A DNA stretch of 64,000 bases from CAILZL01 sp963748005 (GCA_963748005.1 CAVVHH010000002.1:2046001-2110000); one strand, 5' to 3'; positions 9,398 to 18,785 are shown, numbered from the stretch's first letter. A program made the numbers and translations. Notes: generated by a model from the sequence alone, not told the origin.

Positions 9398-10345
9398 ATG
9401 CATCACGTATCAAATCCTTTTCGCAATCGCAAACCGCTGGCGGCAGCCGTGCAGACACTGTTGTGCACAAGCGTTTTCGCCTTGTTTTCTGCTTCGTATG
9501 CGCAAACGCCACCGGATTTCAGCAAGGTGGAAATCAAGGCCAACAAGGTCACCGACAAGTTCTACACGCTCGATGGTCAGGGCGGCACCATCGGTGTGTT
9601 GTTCGGACCTGATGGCGTGTTCATGGTGGATACGCAGTTCGCACCACTCAGCGACAAGATCGCCGCGGCGATCAAGCAGCTGACGCCGCAACCGATCCGC
9701 TATGTGGTCAACACACACGTGCATGGCGATCACACGGGTGGCGATGAGAACTTCGGCAAGATGGGCGCCACGATCATCGCACGTGAAGAGCTGCGCTACC
9801 GCCTGGCGCATCCGAACCCGCTTGCCAATGGTCAGCCTGCCGTGCCGACGGCGCCGATCGGATTGCCCAAACTGACCTATAGCAATCGCATGGTATTGCA
9901 CCTGAACGGCGAGGAAGTGCAATTGATCGCCGTGCCGCGTGCACATACTGATGGCGATACCATGGTGATCTTTCCCGGTCTCGACGTCATCATGACTGGC
10001 GACTTCTATCGTTCGCAGGGTTATCCGAACATTGATCGTGCCAATGGCGGCTCGCTGCCGGGTCTGCTTGAAGGGCTGGGTTCAGTTATCGGCCGTGCCG
10101 GCCCCGGCACCAAGATCATTCCGGGGCACGGTCCCAATGTGGATCGCACAGCGGTGATGGCGCATCGCGATATTGTGCTCACCGTGCGTGATCGCATTGC
10201 GGCACTGGTCGCGCAGGGCAAGAGCGAAGACGAAGTGGTGGCCGCGAAAGTAACGGCGGATCTGGATGCTCGTGTGCAGCAACCGGGCACCAGCGCTGAA
10301 CGTTTCGTTCGCCAGATGTATGCAGAGCTGAAGTCCGCTCGCTGA
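9398..10345 (+). CDS. Secreted MBL-fold metallohydrolase
   Basis: A 315-residue periplasmic metallo-beta-lactamase-fold hydrolase. Its signal peptide ends at SASYAQ near residue 36. All metal ligands are visible: HVHGDH (His107, His109, Asp111, His112), His183 in RAHTDGD, Asp202 in MTGDF and His244 in IPGHGP. This predicts a dinuclear zinc site. Relatives include subclass-B-like and lactonase-like enzymes, so substrate cannot be assigned and resistance should not be inferred. The ATG at 9398 follows AAGAGGAG; an upstream in-frame start would precede the signal peptide. Context suggests hydrolysis of an ester, lactone or thioester product. Confidence 0.88.
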   Translation: MHHVSNPFRNRKPLAAAVQTLLCTSVFALFSASYAQTPPDFSKVEIKANKVTDKFYTLDGQGGTIGVLFGPDGVFMVDTQFAPLSDKIAAAIKQLTPQPIRYVVNTHVHGDHTGGDENFGKMGATIIAREELRYRLAHPNPLANGQPAVPTAPIGLPKLTYSNRMVLHLNGEEVQLIAVPRAHTDGDTMVIFPGLDVIMTGDFYRSQGYPNIDRANGGSLPGLLEGLGSVIGRAGPGTKIIPGHGPNVDRTAVMAHRDIVLTVRDRIAALVAQGKSEDEVVAAKVTADLDARVQQPGTSAERFVRQMYAELKSAR

Positions 10346-10375
10346 TAACCGCGACACTGTCGGTGTGACCACATA

Positions 10376-10402
10376 TGCACGGCCCGGTGTACGGGTCGTG
10401 CA
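10376..10402. other. Intergenic hairpin
   Basis: An 11-bp near-perfect inverted repeat (10376-10386 with 10392-10402, one G-T pair) lies between the MBL-fold gene and the dienelactone-hydrolase-like gene. No T tract follows, so it is more likely an RNA-stability hairpin or operator than a terminator. Confidence 0.35.
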
Positions 10403-10499
10403 CTCTGGATTCAGGTCCGGTCTGCAGATATCCTGCGCGCCCCTGTTCAGACGGCCCGGCATCGCCTGGCCGGACTGCTGCTGATCCTGCGGAGCGCCC

Positions 10500-11390
10500 A
10501 TGACACGCCTGACTGCCAAAGACTTCCACCCTCAAGTACTCAAACTGTTCGATGACTATGTGCATGCGCGCATCAGTCGCAGTGACTTTGTCAATGGCGC
10601 CGCCGCATACACCAAGAGCGATGAGACAGGCGAAAGCCTGTTGCAGGCATTGAGCCCCAAGTTCGCAGAAAATCGCCGGGTGCAACCGGATGACCCACGC
10701 ATCCAGACCAGCTTTGTGAAAGTGGATTCACCCGACGGTCACGGCTGGGTGCGTGGTTACCTGGTCAAGCCGGCCAACGCGCAGGGAAAGCTGCCGGGCA
10801 TTCTGGTAATCCATGAGAATCGCGGCCTGAATCCGCACATTGAAGACATTGCACGCCGCCTGGCGCTGGATGGCTTCATCGCTTTTGCGCCAGATGCACT
10901 ATCAACTGTGGGCGGCTATCCCGGAGAAGAAGACCCGGCGCGTGAACTGTTCAAGTCGCTCGATGTCGCCAAGGTACGCGCTGACATGCTGGCTGCAGCC
11001 CTCTGGTTGAAGAACCTGACCGATCTCAACGGCAAGTATGGTGCGGTTGGTTTCTGCTTCGGTGGTGGCGTGGTGAATTTTCTGGCCACACGGCTACCCG
11101 ACTTGAATGCCGCTGTACCGTTCTATGGCGCTGCGGCTGCGCCGGAAGGTGTGCCCAATATCAAGGCGCCTTTGCTGATCCACTATGCCGAAGACGACGA
11201 ACGCACCAATGCGCGCTGGCCTGCAACTGAGGCAGCGCTCAAGGCAAATGGCAAGCAATACGAAATGCACATCTACCCGGGCACGCTGCATGGTTTTAAC
11301 AACGACACCACGCCGCGCTACGCCGTGGCGGCCGCAACGCTGGCATGGGAGCGCACCATTGCATTTTTCAACAAATACCTGAGGACCTGA
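10500..11390 (+). CDS. Dienelactone hydrolase family protein (YghX-like)
   Basis: A 296-residue alpha/beta hydrolase of the dienelactone-hydrolase family, without a signal peptide and so probably cytoplasmic. It has the cysteine nucleophile elbow GFCFGG (Cys186), the HENRGLNPH segment near 105-113 that carries the conserved Glu, an acidic residue in YAEDDE near 232 and His264 in GTLHGFNND. The family cleaves lactones such as carboxymethylenebutenolide, an aromatic-ring breakdown intermediate. The extended N-terminal helices (residues 1-70) resemble the YghX branch. The start has GGAG seven bases upstream. It may process products of the secreted esterases; this is inference. Confidence 0.85.
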   Translation: MTRLTAKDFHPQVLKLFDDYVHARISRSDFVNGAAAYTKSDETGESLLQALSPKFAENRRVQPDDPRIQTSFVKVDSPDGHGWVRGYLVKPANAQGKLPGILVIHENRGLNPHIEDIARRLALDGFIAFAPDALSTVGGYPGEEDPARELFKSLDVAKVRADMLAAALWLKNLTDLNGKYGAVGFCFGGGVVNFLATRLPDLNAAVPFYGAAAAPEGVPNIKAPLLIHYAEDDERTNARWPATEAALKANGKQYEMHIYPGTLHGFNNDTTPRYAVAAATLAWERTIAFFNKYLRT

Positions 11391-11598
11391 AACGCAGGTT
11401 GTCTCGAGAGGAGTCGCCCTATATGGCGGATCAGGCGCGTTGTTGCCGATGTACCTGAGAAGCATGAAAAAGTTCTGCGTGTCGCACAAAGTGATACCCG
11501 GAATCAGGTCATCAGGTCGTTACGGAGACCCCGCTTGAATCCTGGCCCAAGAAGCGCAGTATTACTGCATTGAGGCGAGCGCGGCGGAGGTAACTATC

Positions 11599-12171
11599 AT
11601 GAATCTCTCGAAACTCTTTCTGTCCTTGATTGCAACCGGATGTGTGCTGCCGGGTCTGGCGCGTACTGAAGAGGCGGCCGGGCAAGCGGCGACCGTGCAG
11701 GCACAATGGCAGGCCCGTGAGTTTTATTTCACGTTCATGGGTATTCGTGCTGCTTACAGCTGCACCAGTATTGAGGACCAGCTGGAAGCCATGCTGCGCG
11801 ATCTCGGTGCCAGGCCGGATGTGCAGGTCAGTGCCACCGGATGTGTTCCCGGAGAAATCAGCAGAACGATTACCACGCGTATTCGTGTGAACATGCCGGT
11901 TGAGGCGGGTAGCGCGGCCACGGCAGACAGCGCGGCGTTTCCAGCACAACGCAAGATAATCACGTTGACGATTCACGGCGACCGCCGGAACCACCCGATG
12001 GTCGCGGGAGATTGCGAGCTCCTGGAACAGGTGCGCAGGCAACTGCTGCCCGAGCTGAAGTTGCAGGTCATGAACGACGAAGTAAGCTGCTATCCCGGTG
12101 AACAGGAGCTCGCCAATAAAAGCATGCAGGTCACCGCGTTGGTGCCGGTGGAACAGGCCAAGGGAAAGTGA
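11599..12171 (+). CDS. Secreted protein of unknown function
   Basis: A 190-residue protein with an N-terminal signal peptide ending near residue 22 (PGLARTE). The mature part contains cysteines in AAYSCTSIEDQLEAMLRDLG, SATGCVPGE, VAGDCELLEQ and VSCYPGE, suggesting one or two disulfides in the periplasm. No family function is recognised. A strong CGGAGG ribosome site precedes the ATG. It stands alone between the hydrolase and the sigma-factor operon. Confidence 0.75.
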   Translation: MNLSKLFLSLIATGCVLPGLARTEEAAGQAATVQAQWQAREFYFTFMGIRAAYSCTSIEDQLEAMLRDLGARPDVQVSATGCVPGEISRTITTRIRVNMPVEAGSAATADSAAFPAQRKIITLTIHGDRRNHPMVAGDCELLEQVRRQLLPELKLQVMNDEVSCYPGEQELANKSMQVTALVPVEQAKGK

Positions 12172-12265
12172 TCTGAGTCGGTACCCAAGTTGAACAGTCG
12201 CAGCCTGATCAGGAGCGCAGTGTGTTGCCAAGTCGCTGTGCCAACTTAATTTGGAAAAGCCTTTT

Positions 12266-12357
12266 GGGGGTTGACCAATAGTCCAGTGCGGATTGCCCCG
12301 GATCCTGGACTCCCTACCGAAGAGAGAAGGCTTTATGTTCCGATAGGGTCCAACCCC
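12266..12357. promoter_or_regulatory. Nested inverted repeats upstream of the ECF sigma gene
   Basis: GGGGTTGACC at 12267-12276 can pair with GGTCCAACCCC at 12347-12357, with one bulge. Inside it, AGTCCAG (12280-12286) pairs with CTGGACT (12305-12311). This gives a structured segment ending 57 bases before the sigma-factor start. It may be a leader RNA or a regulator-binding region; no known riboswitch class is recognised. Confidence 0.35.
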
Positions 12358-12414
12358 GGGGTTCATCCGGTCTTACGCTCATCCTCTACTCTGTTTTGGT
12401 TACGCTTGGCTGAA

Positions 12415-12966
12415 ATGACCCACAGTTCGAAAGACCGTCTGACCGACTGGTTTCGCCAGTGGCGTATTCCATTGCGTCGATTTCTGTCCTTGCGCCGCAG
12501 CCATGGTTCGGCTGATCTCGACGACATTGCCCAGGAGGTTTTTCTGCGCATGCTGAGATACGATCGCGCGGAACTGGTCGCCAACCCACAGGCTTATTTG
12601 TTCAAGATAGCGGCCAACGTGTCGGCGGAATGGTCAACGCGCGCCAGCCGGCGGCAACCGCATTCAGAGGATTGGCTGGCGGCCCTGGCCGATGAGAGCA
12701 ATCCGGAGACGGAACTCGAGCGCGAGGCGATGGATCACGATCTTAAACGCGCTATTGAGGCCCTGCCATCGCGCGCACGCGAAATCCTGCGGCTGCATTA
12801 CAGCGAAGGGCTGACTTACGAAGTGATTGCGAAACGCCTGGCGACGACGCATCGAATCGTCAAGCGCGATCTGATCCGCGCCTACGCGGACTTGCGTGAT
12901 TCGCTGGCGTCCGATCAGCCGGTTCAGGATCTGCAGGAGCGTTCTTCACCGGGGAGGTCGCCATGA
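12415..12966 (+). CDS. ECF RNA polymerase sigma factor (FecI-like)
   Basis: A 183-residue extracytoplasmic-function sigma factor. Region 2 contains DLDDIAQEVFLRMLRYD and NPQAYLFKIAANV. Region 4 contains LPSRAREILRLHYSEGLTYEVIAKRL. It directs RNA polymerase to a small set of promoters, probably including that of the neighbouring receptor. The ATG at 12415 fits the usual family length; an in-frame upstream extension to 12271 is unlike any sigma factor. Its stop overlaps the start of the FecR gene (ATGA), the standard arrangement for a cell-surface signalling pair. Confidence 0.92.
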   Translation: MTHSSKDRLTDWFRQWRIPLRRFLSLRRSHGSADLDDIAQEVFLRMLRYDRAELVANPQAYLFKIAANVSAEWSTRASRRQPHSEDWLAALADESNPETELEREAMDHDLKRAIEALPSRAREILRLHYSEGLTYEVIAKRLATTHRIVKRDLIRAYADLRDSLASDQPVQDLQERSSPGRSP

Positions 12967-14009
12967 GCATACGTCGCTCCGACCAACAACGACGTTTGGC
13001 GGCGGAACAGGCCGCGGAGTGGCTGATGGCTTTGCAGGCGGGCAAGCTGTCTGCCAAGGAACGGAGTGAATTCGTCGACTGGTTGCGTGAATCGCCTGTG
13101 CATGTTGCGGAGATGTTGCGCGTCAGCCGGGTCGATCAGGCGCTCGGCGACTACACCAGGTGGAGCGATATTGTGGTCGCGCAGGGAAGCGACGATGACA
13201 CCGTGGTTGCACTCGGCGATTTCACACCTGCACCGCTTCGTCGCAAGCCGAACCTGGCTGCTGTCATCCCATGGGCTTCTGCTGCCGGTCTTGCCGCGCT
13301 GGCGATCCTGGGTGCCTGGTTGTTCTTGAATCATGATCAGTCTGTTATTCGCACTCAGGCAGGTGAGCGGCGCGAGCTGACCCTGGCGGATGGCAGTGTG
13401 GTGGATGTCGCGCCTTCCAGCGAGCTGAGTGTCAGATTTGAAGATAAGGAGCGGCTGGTCAAACTGACGCGCGGACAGGCCTTTTTTCATGTGGCCAAGA
13501 ACGCCAATCGACCATTTATCGTCGATGCGGGTGACACTCGTGTGCGAGCCGTCGGAACGGCATTCGATGTGGCGCGCAGCGCTTTTGCAGTGACGGTCAC
13601 TGTCGTGGAGGGGCGAGTCGCCGTTATTCGCGAGCCATCTTCTGCGGTTGAAGCTGTTGGCTCGAAGGCGCATCAACCGGCTGAACTTCTGCTGGGCGCA
13701 AATGAACAGGTCGTGGTTACGTCATCGGCGCCGGAGGCTCCGGTTCGTACGGTAAACAGTGCTGCAGAAGTGGCATGGACCAACGGCAATCTTGTCTTCA
13801 ACGACGAGACCGTCGCGGAGGTGGTGCGACGTTTCAATCTATACAATAACGCACAGATCAAGATTCTGGATCAGGCGTTGTCGACACGCCGCGTCAGTGG
13901 CGTGTTCGAAGCTACCGATCCTGAATCGTTCATTGCGTTTGTCAGATCAACGACCAGTGATGAATCTGGTGAGCATGATGTGATCCGGCTCGATGCGCCC
14001 GCACCGTAA
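12963..14009 (+). CDS. FecR-family anti-sigma/signal transducer
   Basis: A 348-residue inner-membrane protein. The N-terminal cytoplasmic domain (residues 1-75, DUF4880-like, AAEWLMALQAGKLSAKERSEF) binds the sigma factor. One membrane segment lies at about 99-122. The periplasmic FecR domain (130-235) contains GERRELTLADGSVVDVAPSS. A C-terminal DUF4974/STN-like part ends the protein. It should relay occupancy of the receptor encoded next to the sigma factor in the cytoplasm. The start overlaps the sigma stop by four bases. Confidence 0.93.
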   Translation: MSIRRSDQQRRLAAEQAAEWLMALQAGKLSAKERSEFVDWLRESPVHVAEMLRVSRVDQALGDYTRWSDIVVAQGSDDDTVVALGDFTPAPLRRKPNLAAVIPWASAAGLAALAILGAWLFLNHDQSVIRTQAGERRELTLADGSVVDVAPSSELSVRFEDKERLVKLTRGQAFFHVAKNANRPFIVDAGDTRVRAVGTAFDVARSAFAVTVTVVEGRVAVIREPSSAVEAVGSKAHQPAELLLGANEQVVVTSSAPEAPVRTVNSAAEVAWTNGNLVFNDETVAEVVRRFNLYNNAQIKILDQALSTRRVSGVFEATDPESFIAFVRSTTSDESGEHDVIRLDAPAP

Positions 14010-14032
14010 TGTTCATGCCCACTGGTGCGGGC
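13997..14032. other. Intercistronic hairpin after fecR
   Basis: GCCCGCACC at 13997-14005 pairs exactly with GGTGCGGGC at 14024-14032, spanning the FecR stop codon. No T tract follows. It could set different mRNA levels for the regulator pair and the receptor. Confidence 0.4.
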
Positions 14033-14133
14033 ATCGGCCAGTACATAATAAATAATTGCATCGGTGGGGGACCATGCCCAATTGTTGGCCAGTCTTACGT
14101 GCGTGTTTAAAACAATTCGCATGGGGGACGCTC

Positions 14134-17100
14134 ATGAAAGCGATATTTCTCGGACTGGCCACGGGCGCGGCTTGCGCGCAATCGCTGGGGGCAGAGCAGG
14201 CGGTCTATCAAATCGACATCGATCACGGTGCATTGAATACAGCGTTAACGCAGTTCGCCCGACAGACAGGCATTCAGGTCGCGCGCTTTTCCGACAACGA
14301 ACCCACCGACGTGCTGGTCGGGCCGCTGCATGGCTCATATTCGCTGGAGCAGGCACTCACTCGTTTACTGGCGGGAAGCGGTTTGGCTTTTCGATTTGTC
14401 AATGAGCGAACGGTCGCCATAGTAAAAGCAACCAGTCCAGAACCTCAGACAGAATTTTCGGCGCCGCAAAACCCTGAAATTAACGATGTGGCGAAAAGCA
14501 GTCGTTATCACGGATGGGCGGCCCCCATCGGAGCATTCCTGGCAGCCTGTGGTTCTCTGGCATCCACAGCACCCGCGTGCGCCCAGGACAGCGGTGACCC
14601 ATTGGCAGAAGTTGTGGTCACAGGTTCACGCGTAATCACCAACGGCAACAACAGTCCGACGCCGGTCACGGTCGTCGATGCGCAGCGACTGCTGGAATTG
14701 CAGCCAACCACGATCTCCGACGGGTTGAACCTGATGCCGGTGTTTTCCGGTCCACGCAACCAGCTGTCCAATCCCAACGCCGCCATCGGTTCAGGTGGTG
14801 GTGGTAACGCCAACGCCAGTTATCTGAACCTGCGCAATCTGGGGCCGGAACGCACGCTGGTATTGCTGGACGGACATCGCGTTCCGCCGACGACGTCGAC
14901 TGGCATCGTCGATACCGACATGATCCCGCAGCTGCTGCTCAAGCGCGTGGATGTCGTGACCGGCGGTGTCTCGGCAGTGTATGGCTCGGACGCCATTTCC
15001 GGCGTGGTGAACTTCGTGACTGACCGGAACTTCAACGGTTTGAAGGCGAGCGCGCAGTACGGCATTTCCGAACAAGGAGACGGTGAGCAGATCGAAGTGG
15101 GCATTGCCGGCGGCATGAGTCTGGGGTCGAGGGCGCACATCGAAGGCAGCTACGAATACCGCGATGACGAGGGCATTTTGTATCGCTCCTCGCGGCCCGA
15201 CATCGCCTGGCAGACCTTGCAGGGTAATGGCACCACGATTCCTTACTTTCTGACGGGCGACGCGGTTCGCTTCGACATGACCTATGGCGGCAAGATCAGC
15301 AACGGTACGCTGGCTAACAATCAGTTTATTGCGGGCGGCTTGCTGGTTCCCCAGGCACAAGGCGCGGTCACAGGCAACAACGCCACGCGACTGGGTGGCG
15401 ATGGCGCCCGCTACGATGCCTCGCTCAAGGCGCCGCTGCGCAGTCATCAGCTATTTGGCCGCCTTGACTACGACTTCACTGACACGCTGCATGGCTACAT
15501 TGAGCTTGCCGGCAATCAGAAACACAATGAGATCTTCGCCAACTCGCCAACGCCCATCGGTGTGACGCTCAGCTCGAGCAACGCGTTCCTGGCAACTACG
15601 GCCATGACTCCGGCGCAACGCACCCAGCTGGCTGCCAGTACGACTTTCACTTTTGGCAAGATGATCAGTACTGCGCCACGTCTCAATCCGCAGATCGATG
15701 AAAAGCAGATCTCGGTCCAGACGGGGCTTGATGGCCATCTGGGCAAGTACGTGTGGGATGTCGCTTATGTGTATGGCCATGCGGTGCTGGACAACCAGCA
15801 AGTTGCCAACGTCAACAATCTGCGTCTCTCGGCCGCGATGGATGCGGTCACCTCCGGTAGCAACATCGTGTGCAACGCGGCAGCAACCATGCCAGGGTGC
15901 GTGCCGCTGAACATGTTTGGTCCGGGCTCGGAGAGCGCGGCCGCCCGTGACTACATTCTTGGCAATCCGACTTACAAAGCCACTACGCAACAGCAGGAGC
16001 TGGCCGCCAGTATCAGTGGTGAGCCATTCGATACCTGGGCAGGACCCTTCAAGACTGCATTGTCGGCCGAGTGGCGCCGCCAGGACTATGAAGCTGTGAG
16101 CAGTGATCCGCCCGCTCCGGTGGACTGCACGGCGCTGGGGTTGCGTTTCAACTGCCAGAATCTCACCTTCCCGGATCCCAACAATCCCACCTCTACAACA
16201 AGGTATGTTCCACAGTACGCCAACTCCTTCAGCAGTCGTTCGCCGGTGCAGCAGACGGTCTCTGAAGGCGCTCTCGAATTCGATGCGCCGTTGCTGACGG
16301 GCCGGTCCCTGGTCAAGTCCCTCAATCTGAACGGGGCTGTCAGATATACGAACTACGACACCAGCGGTGACTATACGACCTGGAAGGTCGGCATCGACTG
16401 GCATTTGAATGACGATTGGCGCTTCCGCGGCACGCGTTCGGAGGATATCCGCGCACCCACGCTCGATAATCTGTTCTCGCCGCTCTCTGGACAACAGGTG
16501 ACCATCGCCGATCGTAAACCGCCCGGAACGGGGGGCTCGCCAACCGTTTACCGGTTTGAGCTCGGCAATCCAGACCTCAAGGCAGAAGTCGGTGATACGA
16601 CGACGCTGGGCATTGTGTTCCAGCCAGTGGGACTGCCAGGTTTCAGCACGTCGCTGGACTATTTCAACATCAATATCACGGACGCCATCAGCCAGATACA
16701 GGGCAGTAACCCGGTGGTACAAGACGCCTGTTACGCCAGCGGCGGCACATCGCCATATTGTGCGCTGCAGGTGCGTGGACCGACCGGCACGATATTGCAG
16801 TGGTACTCCGGTTATCTGAATATTTCCTCGATCAAAACCGAGGGTGGTGATCTGGAGTTGAACTACGCAACCAAGCTCGGTGCGCATCCTCTGGCGCTGC
16901 GTGCCATGGTGACCTACCAGCCGCACATCTACTACGAGACACCGGGTCTGGCCACAGTTGACATGGGTGGTGTTGCCTTCGGTCCTGGCGGCCTGCAGGC
17001 AAGCCCATCGACGCGTGTGACAGTGGCGGTCAGTTACAGCCCGATCGACAAACTCACCATCGATCTGTTGACCCGCTGGCGTAGCTCGTTGGCGCTGACT

Positions 17101-17355
17101 GGTGATCCGACCGTGATCACCACTGGCGAATCGGTGCCGTCAGTCAGTTACACCAACCTGACCCTGAAATACAACGTGTTGCAGAACAAGGGGAACATGG
17201 ATGTGTTCTTGAATGTGCAGAATCTGTTCGACGAAGGCGCGCCACCGGCTAACGTCAATACCACGCCAACCCAGATCGGGTTGTTGGGTGGCTTTGCGAT
17301 CGGCGATGACCCAGTCGGGCGTTTCTACACAGCCGGACTGCGCTACAAGTTCTGA
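14134..17355 (+). CDS. TonB-dependent transducer with N-terminal STN domain
   Basis: A 1073-residue outer-membrane receptor that also signals. A signal peptide is followed by an STN domain at about 24-100 (IDIDHGALNTALTQFARQTG, a FecA-type signalling module). A second hydrophobic signal-like stretch lies at about 128-151, ending in APACAQ. It is followed by LAEVVVTGSR, the plug (LNLRNLGPERTLVLLDGHRV, VSAVYGSDAISGVVNF) and a barrel ending in LRYKF. The inner signal-like stretch suggests that an STN module was fused to a complete receptor of the same subfamily as its neighbours. ATG 14134 and ATG 14074 both have G-rich ribosome sites; the first gives the tidier signal peptide. The sigma/FecR pair upstream completes the circuit. 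Confidence 0.92.
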   Translation: MKAIFLGLATGAACAQSLGAEQAVYQIDIDHGALNTALTQFARQTGIQVARFSDNEPTDVLVGPLHGSYSLEQALTRLLAGSGLAFRFVNERTVAIVKATSPEPQTEFSAPQNPEINDVAKSSRYHGWAAPIGAFLAACGSLASTAPACAQDSGDPLAEVVVTGSRVITNGNNSPTPVTVVDAQRLLELQPTTISDGLNLMPVFSGPRNQLSNPNAAIGSGGGGNANASYLNLRNLGPERTLVLLDGHRVPPTTSTGIVDTDMIPQLLLKRVDVVTGGVSAVYGSDAISGVVNFVTDRNFNGLKASAQYGISEQGDGEQIEVGIAGGMSLGSRAHIEGSYEYRDDEGILYRSSRPDIAWQTLQGNGTTIPYFLTGDAVRFDMTYGGKISNGTLANNQFIAGGLLVPQAQGAVTGNNATRLGGDGARYDASLKAPLRSHQLFGRLDYDFTDTLHGYIELAGNQKHNEIFANSPTPIGVTLSSSNAFLATTAMTPAQRTQLAASTTFTFGKMISTAPRLNPQIDEKQISVQTGLDGHLGKYVWDVAYVYGHAVLDNQQVANVNNLRLSAAMDAVTSGSNIVCNAAATMPGCVPLNMFGPGSESAAARDYILGNPTYKATTQQQELAASISGEPFDTWAGPFKTALSAEWRRQDYEAVSSDPPAPVDCTALGLRFNCQNLTFPDPNNPTSTTRYVPQYANSFSSRSPVQQTVSEGALEFDAPLLTGRSLVKSLNLNGAVRYTNYDTSGDYTTWKVGIDWHLNDDWRFRGTRSEDIRAPTLDNLFSPLSGQQVTIADRKPPGTGGSPTVYRFELGNPDLKAEVGDTTTLGIVFQPVGLPGFSTSLDYFNINITDAISQIQGSNPVVQDACYASGGTSPYCALQVRGPTGTILQWYSGYLNISSIKTEGGDLELNYATKLGAHPLALRAMVTYQPHIYYETPGLATVDMGGVAFGPGGLQASPSTRVTVAVSYSPIDKLTIDLLTRWRSSLALTGDPTVITTGESVPSVSYTNLTLKYNVLQNKGNMDVFLNVQNLFDEGAPPANVNTTPTQIGLLGGFAIGDDPVGRFYTAGLRYKF

Positions 17356-17439
17356 TGCAGAGTTTGACGTCCAGTGCATTTATGCCCTGGATGCCTGCCA
17401 TGTTCACATTAGATATCAGGATTTCATGAGACGAAACAG

Positions 17440-18021
17440 ATGAATGACAGTAAACAAAAACTCAGCACGACCACCGTGAGCCTGCACTGGATTGTTGGCC
17501 TCACGATCATTGGCATGCTGATCCTCGGTTTTTATATGGCCACTACCAGAACCTACAGCTTGTGGCCTGTACACAAATCAACGGGAACGGTGTTATTCGT
17601 ATTCATTCTGGCGCGGGTGGTATGGCGAATCAAAAACGGCTGGCCGCAACCCGTCAGTGTCTATTCGCGTGTCGAACAGAACCTGGCAAAGCTTGTTCAT
17701 TGGACACTGATTATTGCGATGGTGGTCATGCCACTGAGCGGCCTCGTGTCATCGTATGCCGGTGGTTATGACATGACGGTGTTTGGCTGGCAGATCCTTC
17801 CTGACAATCCCAACAACGCAGTTGTGCCAGCCGGCGCCATCCATAAAGACAAAGTAATCCCGCGCAACGAAGCGCTGCACGATTTTCTGGGAGAGGTGCA
17901 TAGCGCTGGCGGGTGGATTCTGGCAGCGGCCGTCCTGCTGCATATTGCCGGGGCATTGAAGCACCATTTGGTGGACAAGGATGGCACCTTGCGCAGAATG
18001 CTCGGGGCAAGGGTGAACTAG
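17440..18021 (+). CDS. Cytochrome b561 family protein
   Basis: A 193-residue inner-membrane protein with four predicted helices (about 15-32, 46-63, 86-105 and 156-175). Heme-ligand candidates are His16 in SLHW, His45, His87 in VHW, His154 and His168 in LLHIAGALKHH, as in bacterial cytochrome b561/CybB proteins. These transfer electrons between quinol and periplasmic acceptors, and some relieve superoxide. It follows the receptor by 84 bases and may be co-transcribed. A longer-than-usual loop between helices 3 and 4 (about 108-145) is present. Confidence 0.88.
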   Translation: MNDSKQKLSTTTVSLHWIVGLTIIGMLILGFYMATTRTYSLWPVHKSTGTVLFVFILARVVWRIKNGWPQPVSVYSRVEQNLAKLVHWTLIIAMVVMPLSGLVSSYAGGYDMTVFGWQILPDNPNNAVVPAGAIHKDKVIPRNEALHDFLGEVHSAGGWILAAAVLLHIAGALKHHLVDKDGTLRRMLGARVN

Positions 18022-18357
18022 CGTCTGTTTGGCGCGAACTCAACGGCACCGGTAACCCGCCAGCTCAATCTGTTCGACTGGCCATCCTCCCCACTCCCCA
18101 CACAGCGCGGTTACGGCGTAGGTCGTGTCTGAAGGCCTTTGTCCCTTGCGACGTCCCGGCGCGCCAGTACAGCCATTGGTGCGTGTCTCGGGATGCAGGG
18201 CAATTTTCCCCTGACCGGCAGGCCCGGGAAGTTGACGCCTGTCGTCCGGTTTTCGGCCAATAGGACCCGTTTCTGATAATTCTTGACTCCAGATACCTGC
18301 TCGCTGAGGTATAAGACCGGCTGAATTTTCCGCGGCGAAATCGCCTGAGGTGTCCTT
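18022..18357. other. Non-coding gap before DUF6152 gene
   Basis: No gene is supported in this 336-base gap. A TTGACT at 18283-18288 and TATAAG at 18310-18315 resemble promoter boxes, but their 21-base spacing is longer than optimal, so the assignment is weak. Confidence 0.3.
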
Positions 18358-18765
18358 ATGAGTATGCTGAAAATTTGCAGCCTGACAGCCGTGGTGCTGC
18401 TGGGCATATCCGGTCCGCTGTTTGCCCATCACGGCACGGCGGGTTCCTACGACCAGAACAAGGTGGTCACCGTAACCGGCGTGGTGAAGGAGTTTCGCTG
18501 GAGAAATCCCCATTCGGCGCTGTTCATTATCAGCAAGGACAAGTCGGGGAACGATGTCGAGTACGTGCTCGAAATGGGCAGTCCGAATACGCTGGTCAAC
18601 AGTGGTATGACGCGCAAGATGATCAAACCGGGCGACTCGATCGTGGTCAAGATGCATCCTGGTCTCGCCAATCCCACCAGCGGTGAGAGCCTGACGCGCG
18701 ACGGGTTCGTGTTGAACGGCAAGGAAATCAAGGCTCCTGAACGGGCCGCAAAAGCCGAGTACTAA
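18358..18765 (+). CDS. DUF6152 family secreted protein
   Basis: A 135-residue protein with a signal peptide ending at LFAHHG (residues 21-26). The mature sequence has the DUF6152 pattern: HHG at the new N-terminus, then VTVTGVVKEFRWRNPHS and a C-terminal DGFVLNGKEIKAP. It is probably a small OB-like beta-barrel in the periplasm. The family has no known activity. The histidine pair at the mature N-terminus could bind a metal (inference). It is 20 bases upstream of its frequent companion gene at 18786. Confidence 0.85.
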   Translation: MSMLKICSLTAVVLLGISGPLFAHHGTAGSYDQNKVVTVTGVVKEFRWRNPHSALFIISKDKSGNDVEYVLEMGSPNTLVNSGMTRKMIKPGDSIVVKMHPGLANPTSGESLTRDGFVLNGKEIKAPERAAKAEY

Positions 18766-18785
18766 ATCGAATTGAAGGACGGGTT

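Noticed and set aside
9398..10345. Antibiotic-resistance beta-lactamase
   Set aside because: The zinc motif is shared by many MBL-fold hydrolases, and nothing here shows beta-lactam specificity.
12271..12414. N-terminal extension of the ECF sigma factor
   Set aside because: The added sequence is unlike region 1 or 2 of sigma factors and coincides with inverted repeats.
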